Assembly: GCF_002875945.1 (NCBI RefSeq)
Contig: NZ_MCZK01000158.1
Span: forward strand, 1-64,000
Direction of reading: 5' to 3'
Length of the DNA stretch: 64,000 nt
DNA from: Vibrio lentus
Lineage (GTDB): Bacteria > Pseudomonadota > Gammaproteobacteria > Enterobacterales > Vibrionaceae
Shown: in pieces, positions 1 to 8,320 of the stretch
Layout: each line of letters starts with the position of its first letter
Numbering within the stretch: position 1 is the first letter of the stretch
Notes under the pieces: model-generated
The model's input: the letters and a program-made list of their open reading frames with translations, nothing else
Told to the model about the DNA's origin: nothing
The model's database searches: none
Translations under genes and position numbers: made by a program

Positions 1-11
1 AGGGCGCACCA
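1..11 (+). tRNA. 3' end of a tRNA gene (partial, cut by window start)
   Basis: The first 11 bases are identical to the 3' acceptor strand, discriminator A and encoded CCA of the complete tRNA-Arg at 96-172. This is probably the tail of a preceding, near-identical tRNA-Arg in a tandem cluster. Only the 3' end is visible, so the anticodon cannot be read. Confidence 0.75.
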
Positions 12-95
12 CTATTTAGGGTTTTCATTAATCCTGATGTTGAATGTTTAGTTTGGCTTTATTATCTCAAGCTTATGCTCAATATCGAAACCGTT

Positions 96-172
96 GCGCC
101 CTTAGCTCAGCTGGATAGAGTACCTGGCTACGAACCAGGCGGTCGGAGGTTCGAATCCTCCAGGGCGCACCA
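96..172 (+). tRNA. tRNA-Arg (anticodon ACG)
   Basis: A complete cloverleaf can be folded by eye. The 7-bp acceptor stem pairs GCGCCCT with AGGGCGC, the D-arm carries AGCTCAGCTGGATAGAG, and the anticodon loop CTACGAA lies in a CCTGG/CCAGG stem. The T-loop is GGTTCGAATCC and the CCA end is encoded. Anticodon ACG reads CGU/CGC/CGA arginine codons after deamination of A34 to inosine. It is probably the last gene of a tRNA-Arg array whose preceding member ends at base 11. Confidence 0.96.
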
Positions 173-184
173 CATTATTAGAGA

Positions 185-212
185 AAGCCTCGTTTTTACG
201 AGGCTTTTTTTA
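185..212 (+). terminator. Rho-independent terminator of the tRNA cluster
   Basis: AAGCCTCG (185-192) pairs with CGAGGCTT (199-206) around a short T-rich loop and is followed by a run of T. It lies 12 bases after the tRNA CCA end and closes the tRNA transcript. Confidence 0.9.
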
Positions 213-450
213 TGCCTGCTGTAAATTTGTTGCAACAATGTTAAATTTAAGTTTTTTTAACTTGTTGTATTTAAAGTAATTCTTGATTGCTTCTTTGTTA
301 TTCTACCTTTCTCATATCATTTCTCCGAAAAGCCCCGTTTAAGTCACAGTTTAAATATCTAAAAATGACTCATTTGACAGATTTATGTGATCTGATAGGC
401 GAATAATTAACCTTATGTGTGCGTTATCCGTAACAGAACCTTAAACAAAA
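213..450. other. AT-rich intergenic region with no gene seen
   Basis: The stretch between the tRNA terminator and the oad promoter is AT-rich and has no convincing ORF or stable hairpin. A TGTGATCTGATAG segment near 386-398 resembles only half of a CRP site, so no operator is called. Confidence 0.5.
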
Positions 451-478
451 TTGACAAACTTTTACCAATCGAGATAAT
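451..478 (+). promoter_or_regulatory. Putative sigma70 promoter of oadGAB
   Basis: A perfect -35 TTGACA (451-456) and a GATAAT -10 (473-478, 5 of 6 to consensus) are separated by 16 bp. Predicted initiation near 485 lies downstream of the first in-frame ATG (481), which supports the internal ATG at 547 as the real oadG start. Confidence 0.7.
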
Positions 479-546
479 CCATGGGTCGGGATCACTATTC
501 GCTGAAATCCTGCACCTATGTCAGGATGACGAAGAAAGGAAGCAAC

Positions 547-804
547 ATGACTAATATTGGAAGCCTGCTAGGAGATGCAGCAACTCTAATGATAACGGGA
601 ATGTCCGTTGTCTTTATTTTCCTAACTATTCTAGTTTACCTCGTTCGGTTGATGTCAAAACTGGTACCAGAAGAAGTACCTGAACCGATCGCAGCACCTA
701 AAAAAATTAAAAAATCACAATCAAACCCTTCTGCTGTTAGTCCACAGGTAGTGGCAGCAATTTCGGCCGCGGTTCACCAATACCGTGCGTCTACTGCTAA
801 GTAG
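547..804 (+). CDS. oadG: Oxaloacetate decarboxylase Na+ pump, gamma subunit
   Basis: This is the small membrane subunit of the biotin-dependent Na+-translocating oxaloacetate decarboxylase. In the family it tethers OadA to the membrane subunit OadB and assists complex assembly. The 85-residue product has one hydrophobic helix (about 12-35) followed by a Pro/Lys linker and a short soluble tail with a late His, as expected for OadG. The start at 547 is chosen because it has AAAGGAAGC just upstream and begins at the usual N-terminus. The frame is open from 481, but that codon precedes the likely transcription start. It is first in a oadG-oadA-oadB operon, 25 bases before oadA. Confidence 0.9.
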   Translation: MTNIGSLLGDAATLMITGMSVVFIFLTILVYLVRLMSKLVPEEVPEPIAAPKKIKKSQSNPSAVSPQVVAAISAAVHQYRASTAK

Positions 805-829
805 CATTTAAAGGATTAAAAAGGAGTTT

Positions 830-2620
830 ATGAGCATGTCTAAACCACTAGCTATCACTGATGTGGTACTTCGTGACGCGCACCAGTCACTATTTGCTAC
901 ACGTATGCGTATCGAAGATATGCTGCCTATTGCGGCAGAACTGGATAAAGTCGGTTACTGGTCTTTAGAGACTTGGGGTGGAGCGACGTTTGATTCGTGT
1001 ATCCGTTTTCTTGGAGAAGATCCGTGGGAGCGTTTGCGTGAGCTAAAAAAAGCGATGCCAAACACACCAATGCAGATGCTACTGCGTGGTCAAAATTTAT
1101 TAGGTTACCGTCACTACGCGGATGACGTAGTTGAAAAGTTTGTTGAACGTGCCCATAAGAACGGCATGGACGTATTCCGTATTTTTGATGCGATGAATGA
1201 TGTTCGTAACTTTGAAACGGCAGTGAAAGCAACGATTGATGTTGGCGGCCACGCTCAAGGTACGTTGTCTTACACAACCAGCCCAGTTCACAACTCAGAT
1301 ACATGGGTTGATCTCGCTAAGCGCTTGGAAGACCTAGGCTGTCATTCACTATGTATCAAAGATATGTCAGGTTTATTAAAGCCTTATGAAGCGGAAGAGC
1401 TAATCACTCGTATCAAAGCGTCTTGTGATGTACCTCTAGCGCTGCATAGCCACGCGACAACGGGTCTATCAACCGCTACAGCCGTTAAAGCGGTTGAGGC
1501 TGGCATTGATATTCTAGACACCGCAATCTCTTCTATGAGCTGTACTTACGGCCATACGCCAACCGAAACGGTTGTTGCTATGCTAGAAGGCACAGAGCGC
1601 GACACCAATCTTAAGCTTGATCAGATCGAACCTATCGCGGCTTACTTCCGCGACGTACGTAAAAAGTACGCGAAATGGGAAGGTCAGCTAAAAGGTGTGG
1701 ATTCTCGCATCTTGATTGCTCAAGTTCCTGGCGGCATGTTAACCAACATGGAAGGTCAGCTTAAAGAGCAAGGCGCAGCCGATCGTATGGACGAAGTGCT
1801 TGAAGAGATCCCGCGCGTACGTAAAGAGTTGGGTTACATTCCTTTGGTAACACCGACTTCTCAAATCGTCGGTACTCAAGCGGTAATCAACGTCTTAACT
1901 GGTGAGCGCTATAAGAGCATAACTAAAGAGACTGCGGGTTTGCTGAAAGGCGAATACGGTCAAGCTCCTGCTGAGGTTGATGCTGAACTGCAAGCGAAAG
2001 TGCTAGATGGTGCTGAGCCAATCACGTGTCGTCCTGCTGATTTACTTAAGCCTGAAATGGATACGTTAACGACGGACCTTTTAGAAAAAGCGAAATCAGA
2101 TGGCATTTCTTTAGCTGAAGATACTGTCGATGATGTCCTTACATACGCACTCTTCCCACAAGTCGGTCTTAAGTTCCTTAAGAATCGCCGTAACCCTGAA
2201 GCATTTGAGCCTGCACCAACGTTAGAAACAGCGGCTCCAGTTGCGACAGCTCCGGTACAAGCTTCTGGTAGCATTGAAAGCTACAGCGTGAAGGTTGACG
2301 GGCAGGTTTATGATGTTGAAGTTGGCCCTCAAGGTGAACTGACATCGGTATCTCCATCAGCGAAACCAGCACAAGCGGCTCAAGCAGCACCAGCTGCGGC
2401 TTCTGATGCAGAAGCCGTTCCAGCTCCGTTAGCGGGCAACATCTTCAAAGTTATCGTTCAGCCGGGCGCTGAAGTGGCTGAAGGTGATGTGCTACTGATC
2501 TTGGAAGCGATGAAGATGGAAACCGAAGTTCGTGCTGCTCGTGGTGGTATCGTTCAAGAGTTGAATGTTAAAGAAGGCGATGCAGTTACTGTAGGCGCTC
2601 CACTACTAAGCTTAGCGTAA
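830..2620 (+). CDS. oadA: Oxaloacetate decarboxylase alpha subunit (carboxyltransferase plus biotin carrier)
   Basis: This subunit transfers the carboxyl group of oxaloacetate to biotin, yielding pyruvate. Carboxybiotin is then decarboxylated by OadB, driving Na+ export. The roughly 596-residue protein has an N-terminal pyruvate-carboxylase-like carboxyltransferase barrel, starting LAITDVVLRDAHQS and including HSHATTGLS. A conserved PYC_OADA region follows, then an Ala/Pro linker near 470-525 and a C-terminal biotinyl domain with EAMKMET (biotin lysine about residue 562). The AGGAG at 822-826 is very close to the ATG at 830 and better spaced for the second ATG at 836, so the real start may be 836. 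oadB follows after 9 bases. Confidence 0.95.
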   Translation: MSMSKPLAITDVVLRDAHQSLFATRMRIEDMLPIAAELDKVGYWSLETWGGATFDSCIRFLGEDPWERLRELKKAMPNTPMQMLLRGQNLLGYRHYADDVVEKFVERAHKNGMDVFRIFDAMNDVRNFETAVKATIDVGGHAQGTLSYTTSPVHNSDTWVDLAKRLEDLGCHSLCIKDMSGLLKPYEAEELITRIKASCDVPLALHSHATTGLSTATAVKAVEAGIDILDTAISSMSCTYGHTPTETVVAMLEGTERDTNLKLDQIEPIAAYFRDVRKKYAKWEGQLKGVDSRILIAQVPGGMLTNMEGQLKEQGAADRMDEVLEEIPRVRKELGYIPLVTPTSQIVGTQAVINVLTGERYKSITKETAGLLKGEYGQAPAEVDAELQAKVLDGAEPITCRPADLLKPEMDTLTTDLLEKAKSDGISLAEDTVDDVLTYALFPQVGLKFLKNRRNPEAFEPAPTLETAAPVATAPVQASGSIESYSVKVDGQVYDVEVGPQGELTSVSPSAKPAQAAQAAPAAASDAEAVPAPLAGNIFKVIVQPGAEVAEGDVLLILEAMKMETEVRAARGGIVQELNVKEGDAVTVGAPLLSLA

Positions 2621-2629
2621 GGGAGTCCC

Positions 2630-3760
2630 ATGGAAGGATTGATGACCTTATGGTCTGAAACAGGTATTGCTAACTTTGAGTTCGGCCAGATCTGTATGAT
2701 GTTGGTCGGTTGCTTACTGTTGTTTTTGGCAATTCGTAAAGGATTTGAACCGTTACTTCTACTGCCAATTGGTTTTGGTGCCGTATTAGCAAACATTCCA
2801 AATGCTGGGTTTACTGATCCAGGTGGTTTGCTTTACTACGTTTACTACATTGGTATTGAAACGGGTATTTTCCCACTGCTGATCTTTATGGGTGTTGGTG
2901 CAATGACGGACTTCGGTGCGTTGATTGCTAATCCTAAAACGTTATGGCTAGGGGCTGCGGCTCAGTTTGGTATCTTCGCAACGCTATTTGGTGCGATCTT
3001 GCTGAACTATGTTCCAGGAATGGAATTTTCAATGGCTGATGCTTCGTCAATTGCGATCATTGGTGGTGCCGATGGCCCAACCGCGATCTTCTTGGCGAGT
3101 AAGTTATCTCCTGATTTATTAGGTGCCATTGCGGTAGCGGCTTATAGCTACATGGCGTTGGTTCCTATTATTCAGCCGCCAATCATGAAAGCGTTAACGA
3201 CGCCTGAAGAACGTAAGATTAAAATGGCGCAGTTACGTCACGTTGGTAAAGCTGAGAAGATCCTTTTCCCGCTTGCTGTACTACTGATGACGATTCTGTT
3301 CCTACCTTCAGCAACACCTCTAGTGGGTATGTTCTGTTTAGGTAACTTAATGCGTGAAGCGGGTGTGGTTGATCGTCTTTCAAAAACAGCTCAAAACGAA
3401 CTGATTAACGTCGTGACTATTTTCCTAGGTCTAGGTGTTGGTTCTAAACTTCAAGCGGATACGTTCTTAAACTTAGAGACACTGGGTATTTTAGGTTTAG
3501 GTGCGGTGGCGTTCAGTATAGGTACGGCGGGTGGCGTATTAATGGCTAAGCTACTTAATCGCTTCTCTAAAGAAGATATTAACCCATTGATTGGCGCAGC
3601 CGGTGTATCAGCGGTTCCTATGGCAGCTCGTGTTGTAAACAAGGTCGGTCTTGAGGCAAACCCTCAGAATTTCTTGTTGATGCATGCGATGGGGCCGAAC
3701 GTGGCAGGTGTACTTGGTAGTGCGGTTGCCGCCGGTATTCTATTAGCACTAGTTGGCTAA
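2630..3760 (+). CDS. oadB: Oxaloacetate decarboxylase beta subunit, Na+ translocating
   Basis: This integral membrane subunit decarboxylates carboxybiotin and couples this to Na+ export. It is 376 residues long with about nine to eleven hydrophobic segments. It carries the family signature GGADGPTAIF at residues 145-154; the Asp (D148) matches the essential intramembrane aspartate of OadB proteins. A second conserved Asn/Gly-rich region lies near the C-terminus (AMGPNVAGVLGSAVAAG). The start has GGGAG a few bases upstream. At 376 residues it is shorter than enterobacterial OadB (about 430), and the sequence looks complete. A strong terminator at 3849-3878 ends the operon. Confidence 0.95.
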   Translation: MEGLMTLWSETGIANFEFGQICMMLVGCLLLFLAIRKGFEPLLLLPIGFGAVLANIPNAGFTDPGGLLYYVYYIGIETGIFPLLIFMGVGAMTDFGALIANPKTLWLGAAAQFGIFATLFGAILLNYVPGMEFSMADASSIAIIGGADGPTAIFLASKLSPDLLGAIAVAAYSYMALVPIIQPPIMKALTTPEERKIKMAQLRHVGKAEKILFPLAVLLMTILFLPSATPLVGMFCLGNLMREAGVVDRLSKTAQNELINVVTIFLGLGVGSKLQADTFLNLETLGILGLGAVAFSIGTAGGVLMAKLLNRFSKEDINPLIGAAGVSAVPMAARVVNKVGLEANPQNFLLMHAMGPNVAGVLGSAVAAGILLALVG

Positions 3761-3848
3761 TGGACTGCTGGGTCATGTATCGTTACGTTAATTGGTCGTC
3801 AATTTACGAATGAGCGGTTAACTTCGCCTTATTAAATGGTTTATAGTC

Positions 3849-3878
3849 AAAGGGATGCTTTCGCATCCCTTTCTTTTT
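3849..3878 (+). terminator. Terminator of oadGAB
   Basis: Perfect 10-bp stem AAAGGGATGC/GCATCCCTTT with a TTTC loop, followed by CTTTTT. It lies about 90 bases after oadB and inside the unlikely N-terminal extension of the next ORF, which supports the later start there. Confidence 0.93.
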
Positions 3879-3931
3879 ATCAATTAGGGTGTTTGCTCAC
3901 TAGGGCTTTTATCAATCAAGGAAATGTGGAA

Positions 3932-4885
3932 ATGGAAAACAAACAGATTGCGATTACTCAATTCGGCGGCGTCGAAAACCTAAGTATTCAAACCAGTGCT
4001 ATTCCTGAGCCTAAAGCCGGGGAGGTCGTGGTTAAAGTTTCTTTTTCAGGCATTAATCCGATTGATGTCAAAACCCGTGCTGGCCTTGGTTGGGCTGCAG
4101 CACAGAACAAAGATAACCTTCCTTGGGTGCTTGGTTACGATATTTCAGGGCAAATTGTCACGCTAGGCGAACAGGCAGAGCGTTTTACTGTTGGTGATAA
4201 CGTAGCCGGCTTTATTGGCTTCCCATTGCAAGGCGGCGGTTACAGCCAATATGTGTGTGTCCCAGAAGCGGCATTAAGCATGGTTCCTGATTCAGTGACT
4301 CTAGAAGCGGCAGCTGCATTACCACTAGCCAGCCAAACGGCAGCACAGGCACTCAACAAAGCTGAAGTGAAAGAGGGCGATCGCGTACTCATCTTAGCGG
4401 GCGCAGGCGGTGTTGGTCATCTAGCGGTTCAAATCGCAGTGGCAGCTAAAGCTGAGGTTTATACAACTTGTAGTGAAGCGAACCTTGATTACTTAGCAAC
4501 GCTAGGCGCTCATGCGATTAACTATAAGTTTGCGCCAGCATCAGAAAGAGTATCTGATGTTGATGTGCTGATTGATTTGGTTGGTGGCGACACCGCTCTC
4601 GATGCATTGAAGTGTCTAAAAGATGGCGCGAGAGTCGTGACAGTCCCAACTTTATCTGCTGAATTGATCTGTGAAAAAGCAACATTATTAGGCTTTACTG
4701 CGTCAGGTATGCTGGTTGAGCCAAACCCAGAGCAAATGGACACCATGCTGTACATGGTCAGTGTCGGATTGCTCAAAACAGAAATTCAAGGGATCTACCA
4801 GTTAGACGAAGCGCAGTCAGCTCATCTACAGGTTGAAACCGGACATACCAGAGGCAAGGTACTACTTAAAATGCAAGAAGGTTGA
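3932..4885 (+). CDS. Zinc-independent medium-chain dehydrogenase/reductase (quinone oxidoreductase-like)
   Basis: NAD(P)H-dependent oxidoreductase of the quinone reductase branch of the MDR superfamily; the physiological substrate is unknown. The 317-residue product has a GroES-like N-terminal domain containing SGINPIDVKTRAG and GYDISG, followed by a Rossmann nucleotide-binding domain with GAGGVGHLAVQIA. The Cys/His ligands for catalytic or structural zinc are absent, as in QOR-type enzymes. The start at 3932 has AAGGAA about 8 bases upstream. The frame is open back to 3836, but the terminator of the preceding operon lies there. It is followed within 6 bases by a small membrane protein and is probably co-transcribed with it. 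Confidence 0.85.
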   Translation: MENKQIAITQFGGVENLSIQTSAIPEPKAGEVVVKVSFSGINPIDVKTRAGLGWAAAQNKDNLPWVLGYDISGQIVTLGEQAERFTVGDNVAGFIGFPLQGGGYSQYVCVPEAALSMVPDSVTLEAAAALPLASQTAAQALNKAEVKEGDRVLILAGAGGVGHLAVQIAVAAKAEVYTTCSEANLDYLATLGAHAINYKFAPASERVSDVDVLIDLVGGDTALDALKCLKDGARVVTVPTLSAELICEKATLLGFTASGMLVEPNPEQMDTMLYMVSVGLLKTEIQGIYQLDEAQSAHLQVETGHTRGKVLLKMQEG

Positions 4886-4891
4886 TAGGCA

Positions 4892-5353
4892 GTGCTAGAG
4901 TTTTTTAATTCTCTGTTTGAAAACATAGCGCTGTGGTTCTCTGACTCAGCGCTGTGGGTACTCTTCATTAGTGGCTTCTTGAGTGCCACGTTATTGCCCG
5001 GCGGTTCAGAGGCAAGCCTGGTTGCGGCATTGAGCTTGGATCAGTTTTCAACATCATCGATCATTTTGCTAGCGACACTTGGTAATACCTTAGGCGGCCT
5101 GACCAACTATTGGATTGGTTTGTGGTTGCCTAATCGAACTCAATCTGAAAAGCATGGTCATAAGGCTATGGCTTGGCTGAGCCGTTATGGTTACTGGACA
5201 CTGTTATTTAGTTGGTTACCCATCATTGGTGATCCTTTGTGTCTGGCTGCGGGCTGGCTGAGAATGAAATTTATCCCTAGCGTTATTTTGATAGCGATTG
5301 GCAAAGCCGCTCGCTACACCTTACTTGCTGCTATCTACTTCGGTTTTTTCTAA
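4892..5353 (+). CDS. YqaA-family (DedA/VTT-related) inner membrane protein
   Basis: The 153-residue hydrophobic protein has about four membrane segments and a SGFLSATLLPGGSEA motif near residues 27-41. The LPG..SE element and the later GxxxG-type helices are typical of YqaA/SNARE-associated (VTT) membrane proteins, whose DedA relatives are linked to lipid carrier recycling. A function for this protein cannot be derived from sequence. The start is GTG, 6 bases after the preceding stop, and the M16 peptidase gene follows after 9 bases. This tight spacing suggests a three-gene transcript. Confidence 0.75.
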   Translation: MLEFFNSLFENIALWFSDSALWVLFISGFLSATLLPGGSEASLVAALSLDQFSTSSIILLATLGNTLGGLTNYWIGLWLPNRTQSEKHGHKAMAWLSRYGYWTLLFSWLPIIGDPLCLAAGWLRMKFIPSVILIAIGKAARYTLLAAIYFGFF

Positions 5354-5362
5354 GGAGAACCT

Positions 5363-8221
5363 ATGAAAAAGGTTTTACTTGGTACATTTTCTCTTATCGC
5401 CATCGCTGGCTGTTCTTACAATGTACCTAGCTCAACCCCCTTCTTTTCTTCGCTACCTGAAGGTGTCACCTTATTAGAAGAAGTTAAGCCTTCTAAAGAT
5501 AAAGTCGTGATTCCGTATGCGAAATATCAGCTTGAAAATGGCCTGACCGTGATTCTTTCTCCAGATGATTCAGACCCACTGGTGCATGTTGATGTTACTT
5601 ATCACGTAGGTTCTGCACGTGAGCAGATTGGTAAGTCAGGCTTTGCTCATTTCTTTGAGCACATGATGTTCCAAGGTTCTGAGAACGTTGGTGACCAACA
5701 GCACTTTAAGATCATTACCGAGGCGGGTGGCTCGTTAAACGGCACCACCAACCGTGACCGTACCAACTACTTTGAAACCGTTCCTTCTAATCAACTTGAG
5801 AAAATGTTGTGGTTGGAATCGGATCGTATGGGCTTCTTGTTGGATGCGGTTTCTCAGAAGAAATTTGAAGTTCAAAGAGGCACGGTTAAGAACGAGCGAG
5901 CTCAAAGCTACGAAAATCGCCCTTACGGCTTGATGTGGGAACGAATGGGAGAAGCGCTTTACCCTGAAGGACACCCGTATTCGTGGCAACCAATCGGTTA
6001 TGTTGAAGACTTAGACCGTGTGGATGTGAATGATCTTAAAGCCTTCTTCCTACGCTGGTATGGCCCAAATAATGCGGTGTTGACTATCGGTGGTGATATC
6101 GATGTTGATGACACGCTAGAGTGGGTTAACAAGTACTTTGGTCCTATCCCTCAAGGCCCTGAAGTTAAGGCTGCTGAGAAACAACCTGCAGTGCTGACTG
6201 AAGATAAGTACATCACCTTAAAAGATAATATTCGTCAGCCGATGGTACTGGTCGGTTGGCCAACGACGTATCGTGGTGAAGAAACACAAGCTTCGCTAAA
6301 TGCACTGTCTAATGTTTTAGGTTCGGGTACCAACAGTTACCTATATCAAAACTTGGTTAAGACGCAAAAAGCGGTGAGTGCAGGTTCATTCCATGACTGT
6401 GCTGAATTGGCTTGTACCATGTATGTTTATGCGATGGGTGACTCTGGTAAAAAAGGTGATTTGACGGTTCTTAACAAAGAGTTGATGGATACCTTAGAAC
6501 AGTTCTCGAAAGAGGGTGTTGAACAAGAGCGCTTAGACCAAATTACCGGTATGGCTGAAGCGGATGCGGTTTTCGCTCTGCAAAGTGTCAAAGGGAAAGT
6601 GTCACAGCTGGCGTCGAATCAGACCTTCTATGGTCAACCGGATCGTATTGAATCGCAACTCGATCAAATTCGAGCGGTAACACCCGAAAGCGTCAGTAAA
6701 GCCTACCAAGAATTTATTGAGGGTAAGCATAAGGTTACCTTGAGTGTTGTTCCTAAGAAGCAGCTCGATCTCGCGGTTCGTGAAGCTACATTCACCACTC
6801 CAGATCGTACGTTACCTGAATACGCTAAGGTCACTGAGGATCAGCTTGATTTCAGAAAAGCACCCAACACATTTGATCGCAGTGTGATGCCAGAAGTTAA
6901 CTTTGGTGTTGAAGCGACCATGCCTGAGCTGTATCGCATGCACTTTGCGAATGGCACTGACTTGATTGGTACCGTGACCAGTGAAACGCCGACAGTACAG
7001 CTACAAATTCAACTGCCTGCAGGCGAACGCTATGTTCGTAAAGGGCAAGAAGGCCTAGCGAACTTAACGGCTTCTATGATGGAAGAAGGTTCGACGAAAC
7101 GCACGGTTGAAGAGCTACAGGCGACCTTAGATAAGCTAGGTAGCAGTGTCAGCATTAGCGCTGGAAGTTATACCACGGATATCTCGGTTTCAACGCTAGA
7201 GAAAAACCTGCCTCAAACCTTAGCGATCGTACAAGAGGTTCTGTTTGAGCCTAAGTTTGATGAGCAAGACTTTGAACGCGTGAAGAAGCAGATGCTTGAA
7301 GGTGTTGTCTATCAGCATCAACAACCAAGCTGGATGGCTTCTCAAGCAACCCGTGAAGTGCTATTTGGTGACAGTATTTTTGCTCGAGCAAGCGATGGTA
7401 CGAAAGCGTCTCTATCGCAACTTACCTTAGATGACGTGAAAAAATTCTATGGCCAACATTACACACCAGAAGGTGCCAATATTGTTGTTGTGGGAGACAT
7501 CTCGAAGAAAGAGGTGGGGAAACAGCTACAATTCTTTGAACAGTGGCAAGGCGATGCGGCACCACTAACGCGTCCGCAGATCATCAAAGAGCTTTCAGGA
7601 CAACATCTGTACTTAGTAGATAAACCAGGTGCGCCACAAAGTATTGTTCGTTTGGTGCGTAAAGGTTTACCTTTTGATGCGACGGGTGAGTTGTATTTGA
7701 GCCAGTTGGCTAACTTCAATTTAGCCGGTAACTTCAATAGCCGTATCAACCAGAATCTACGTGAGGATAAAGCCTACACTTACGGTGCGAGCGGTTACTT
7801 CGCGAGTACACGTGAAACTGGTGCGGTAGTATTTAGTGCTCAAGTGAGAGCCAATGCGACGGTTCCATCGATTCAAGAGTTTATCTCAGAGCTAAATGAA
7901 TTTAGTCAGAGTGGATTAACTGACGAAGAGGTGAAATTTATGCGCCTTGCCGTCGGTCAACAAGATGCGCTTAAATACGAAACACCAAGTCAAAAGGCCG
8001 GGTTGTTGAGTAATATTGTTGCGCTGAGCCTTGACGAAGATTACCTGCAACAACGTAATCAGATAGTTGAAACGGTCTCAAAAGAGACGTTAAACGAGCT
8101 ATCTAAGAAATGGTTTGACCCGAATGATTATCAAATAATTGTTGTTGGTGACGCGGCTTCGCTTCGTCCTCAACTAGAAAAGTTAGATATTCCAATAGAA
8201 GAGCTTGAAATCATTCGTTAG
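5363..8221 (+). CDS. M16-family zinc peptidase, lipoprotein, two-repeat form
   Basis: Predicted envelope insulinase-like (pitrilysin family) metallopeptidase of 952 residues. The N-terminus is a lipoprotein signal with lipobox LIAIAGC (lipidated Cys17). Residue 18 is Ser rather than Asp, so outer-membrane sorting is inferred. The first M16 unit carries the inverted zinc motif HFFEH at 96-100, with the distal Glu helix NERAQSYENRPYG downstream. The second unit (about 525-940) lacks HxxEH and is the usual inactive partner domain. The clear start has AAGGAG upstream. The cellular substrate is unknown; M16 lipoproteins next to gshA and luxS are typical of vibrios. Confidence 0.9.
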   Translation: MKKVLLGTFSLIAIAGCSYNVPSSTPFFSSLPEGVTLLEEVKPSKDKVVIPYAKYQLENGLTVILSPDDSDPLVHVDVTYHVGSAREQIGKSGFAHFFEHMMFQGSENVGDQQHFKIITEAGGSLNGTTNRDRTNYFETVPSNQLEKMLWLESDRMGFLLDAVSQKKFEVQRGTVKNERAQSYENRPYGLMWERMGEALYPEGHPYSWQPIGYVEDLDRVDVNDLKAFFLRWYGPNNAVLTIGGDIDVDDTLEWVNKYFGPIPQGPEVKAAEKQPAVLTEDKYITLKDNIRQPMVLVGWPTTYRGEETQASLNALSNVLGSGTNSYLYQNLVKTQKAVSAGSFHDCAELACTMYVYAMGDSGKKGDLTVLNKELMDTLEQFSKEGVEQERLDQITGMAEADAVFALQSVKGKVSQLASNQTFYGQPDRIESQLDQIRAVTPESVSKAYQEFIEGKHKVTLSVVPKKQLDLAVREATFTTPDRTLPEYAKVTEDQLDFRKAPNTFDRSVMPEVNFGVEATMPELYRMHFANGTDLIGTVTSETPTVQLQIQLPAGERYVRKGQEGLANLTASMMEEGSTKRTVEELQATLDKLGSSVSISAGSYTTDISVSTLEKNLPQTLAIVQEVLFEPKFDEQDFERVKKQMLEGVVYQHQQPSWMASQATREVLFGDSIFARASDGTKASLSQLTLDDVKKFYGQHYTPEGANIVVVGDISKKEVGKQLQFFEQWQGDAAPLTRPQIIKELSGQHLYLVDKPGAPQSIVRLVRKGLPFDATGELYLSQLANFNLAGNFNSRINQNLREDKAYTYGASGYFASTRETGAVVFSAQVRANATVPSIQEFISELNEFSQSGLTDEEVKFMRLAVGQQDALKYETPSQKAGLLSNIVALSLDEDYLQQRNQIVETVSKETLNELSKKWFDPNDYQIIVVGDAASLRPQLEKLDIPIEELEIIR

Positions 8222-8320
8222 AGTACACATTAAAGGGGGAGGGAAAAGACTCTATTTTTCTCCTCCGACCTAATTTATGATAGTTCTAATCAGAACGATA
8301 TAAGATAAGTGAACTAAATT

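Noticed and set aside
386..398. CRP site upstream of oadG
   Set aside because: Only a TGTGATCTGATAG half-match is present and the second half-site is missing.
481..546. N-terminal extension of OadG from the ATG at 481
   Set aside because: That ATG lies at the predicted transcription start, and the extension lacks family similarity; the ATG at 547 has a ribosome site.
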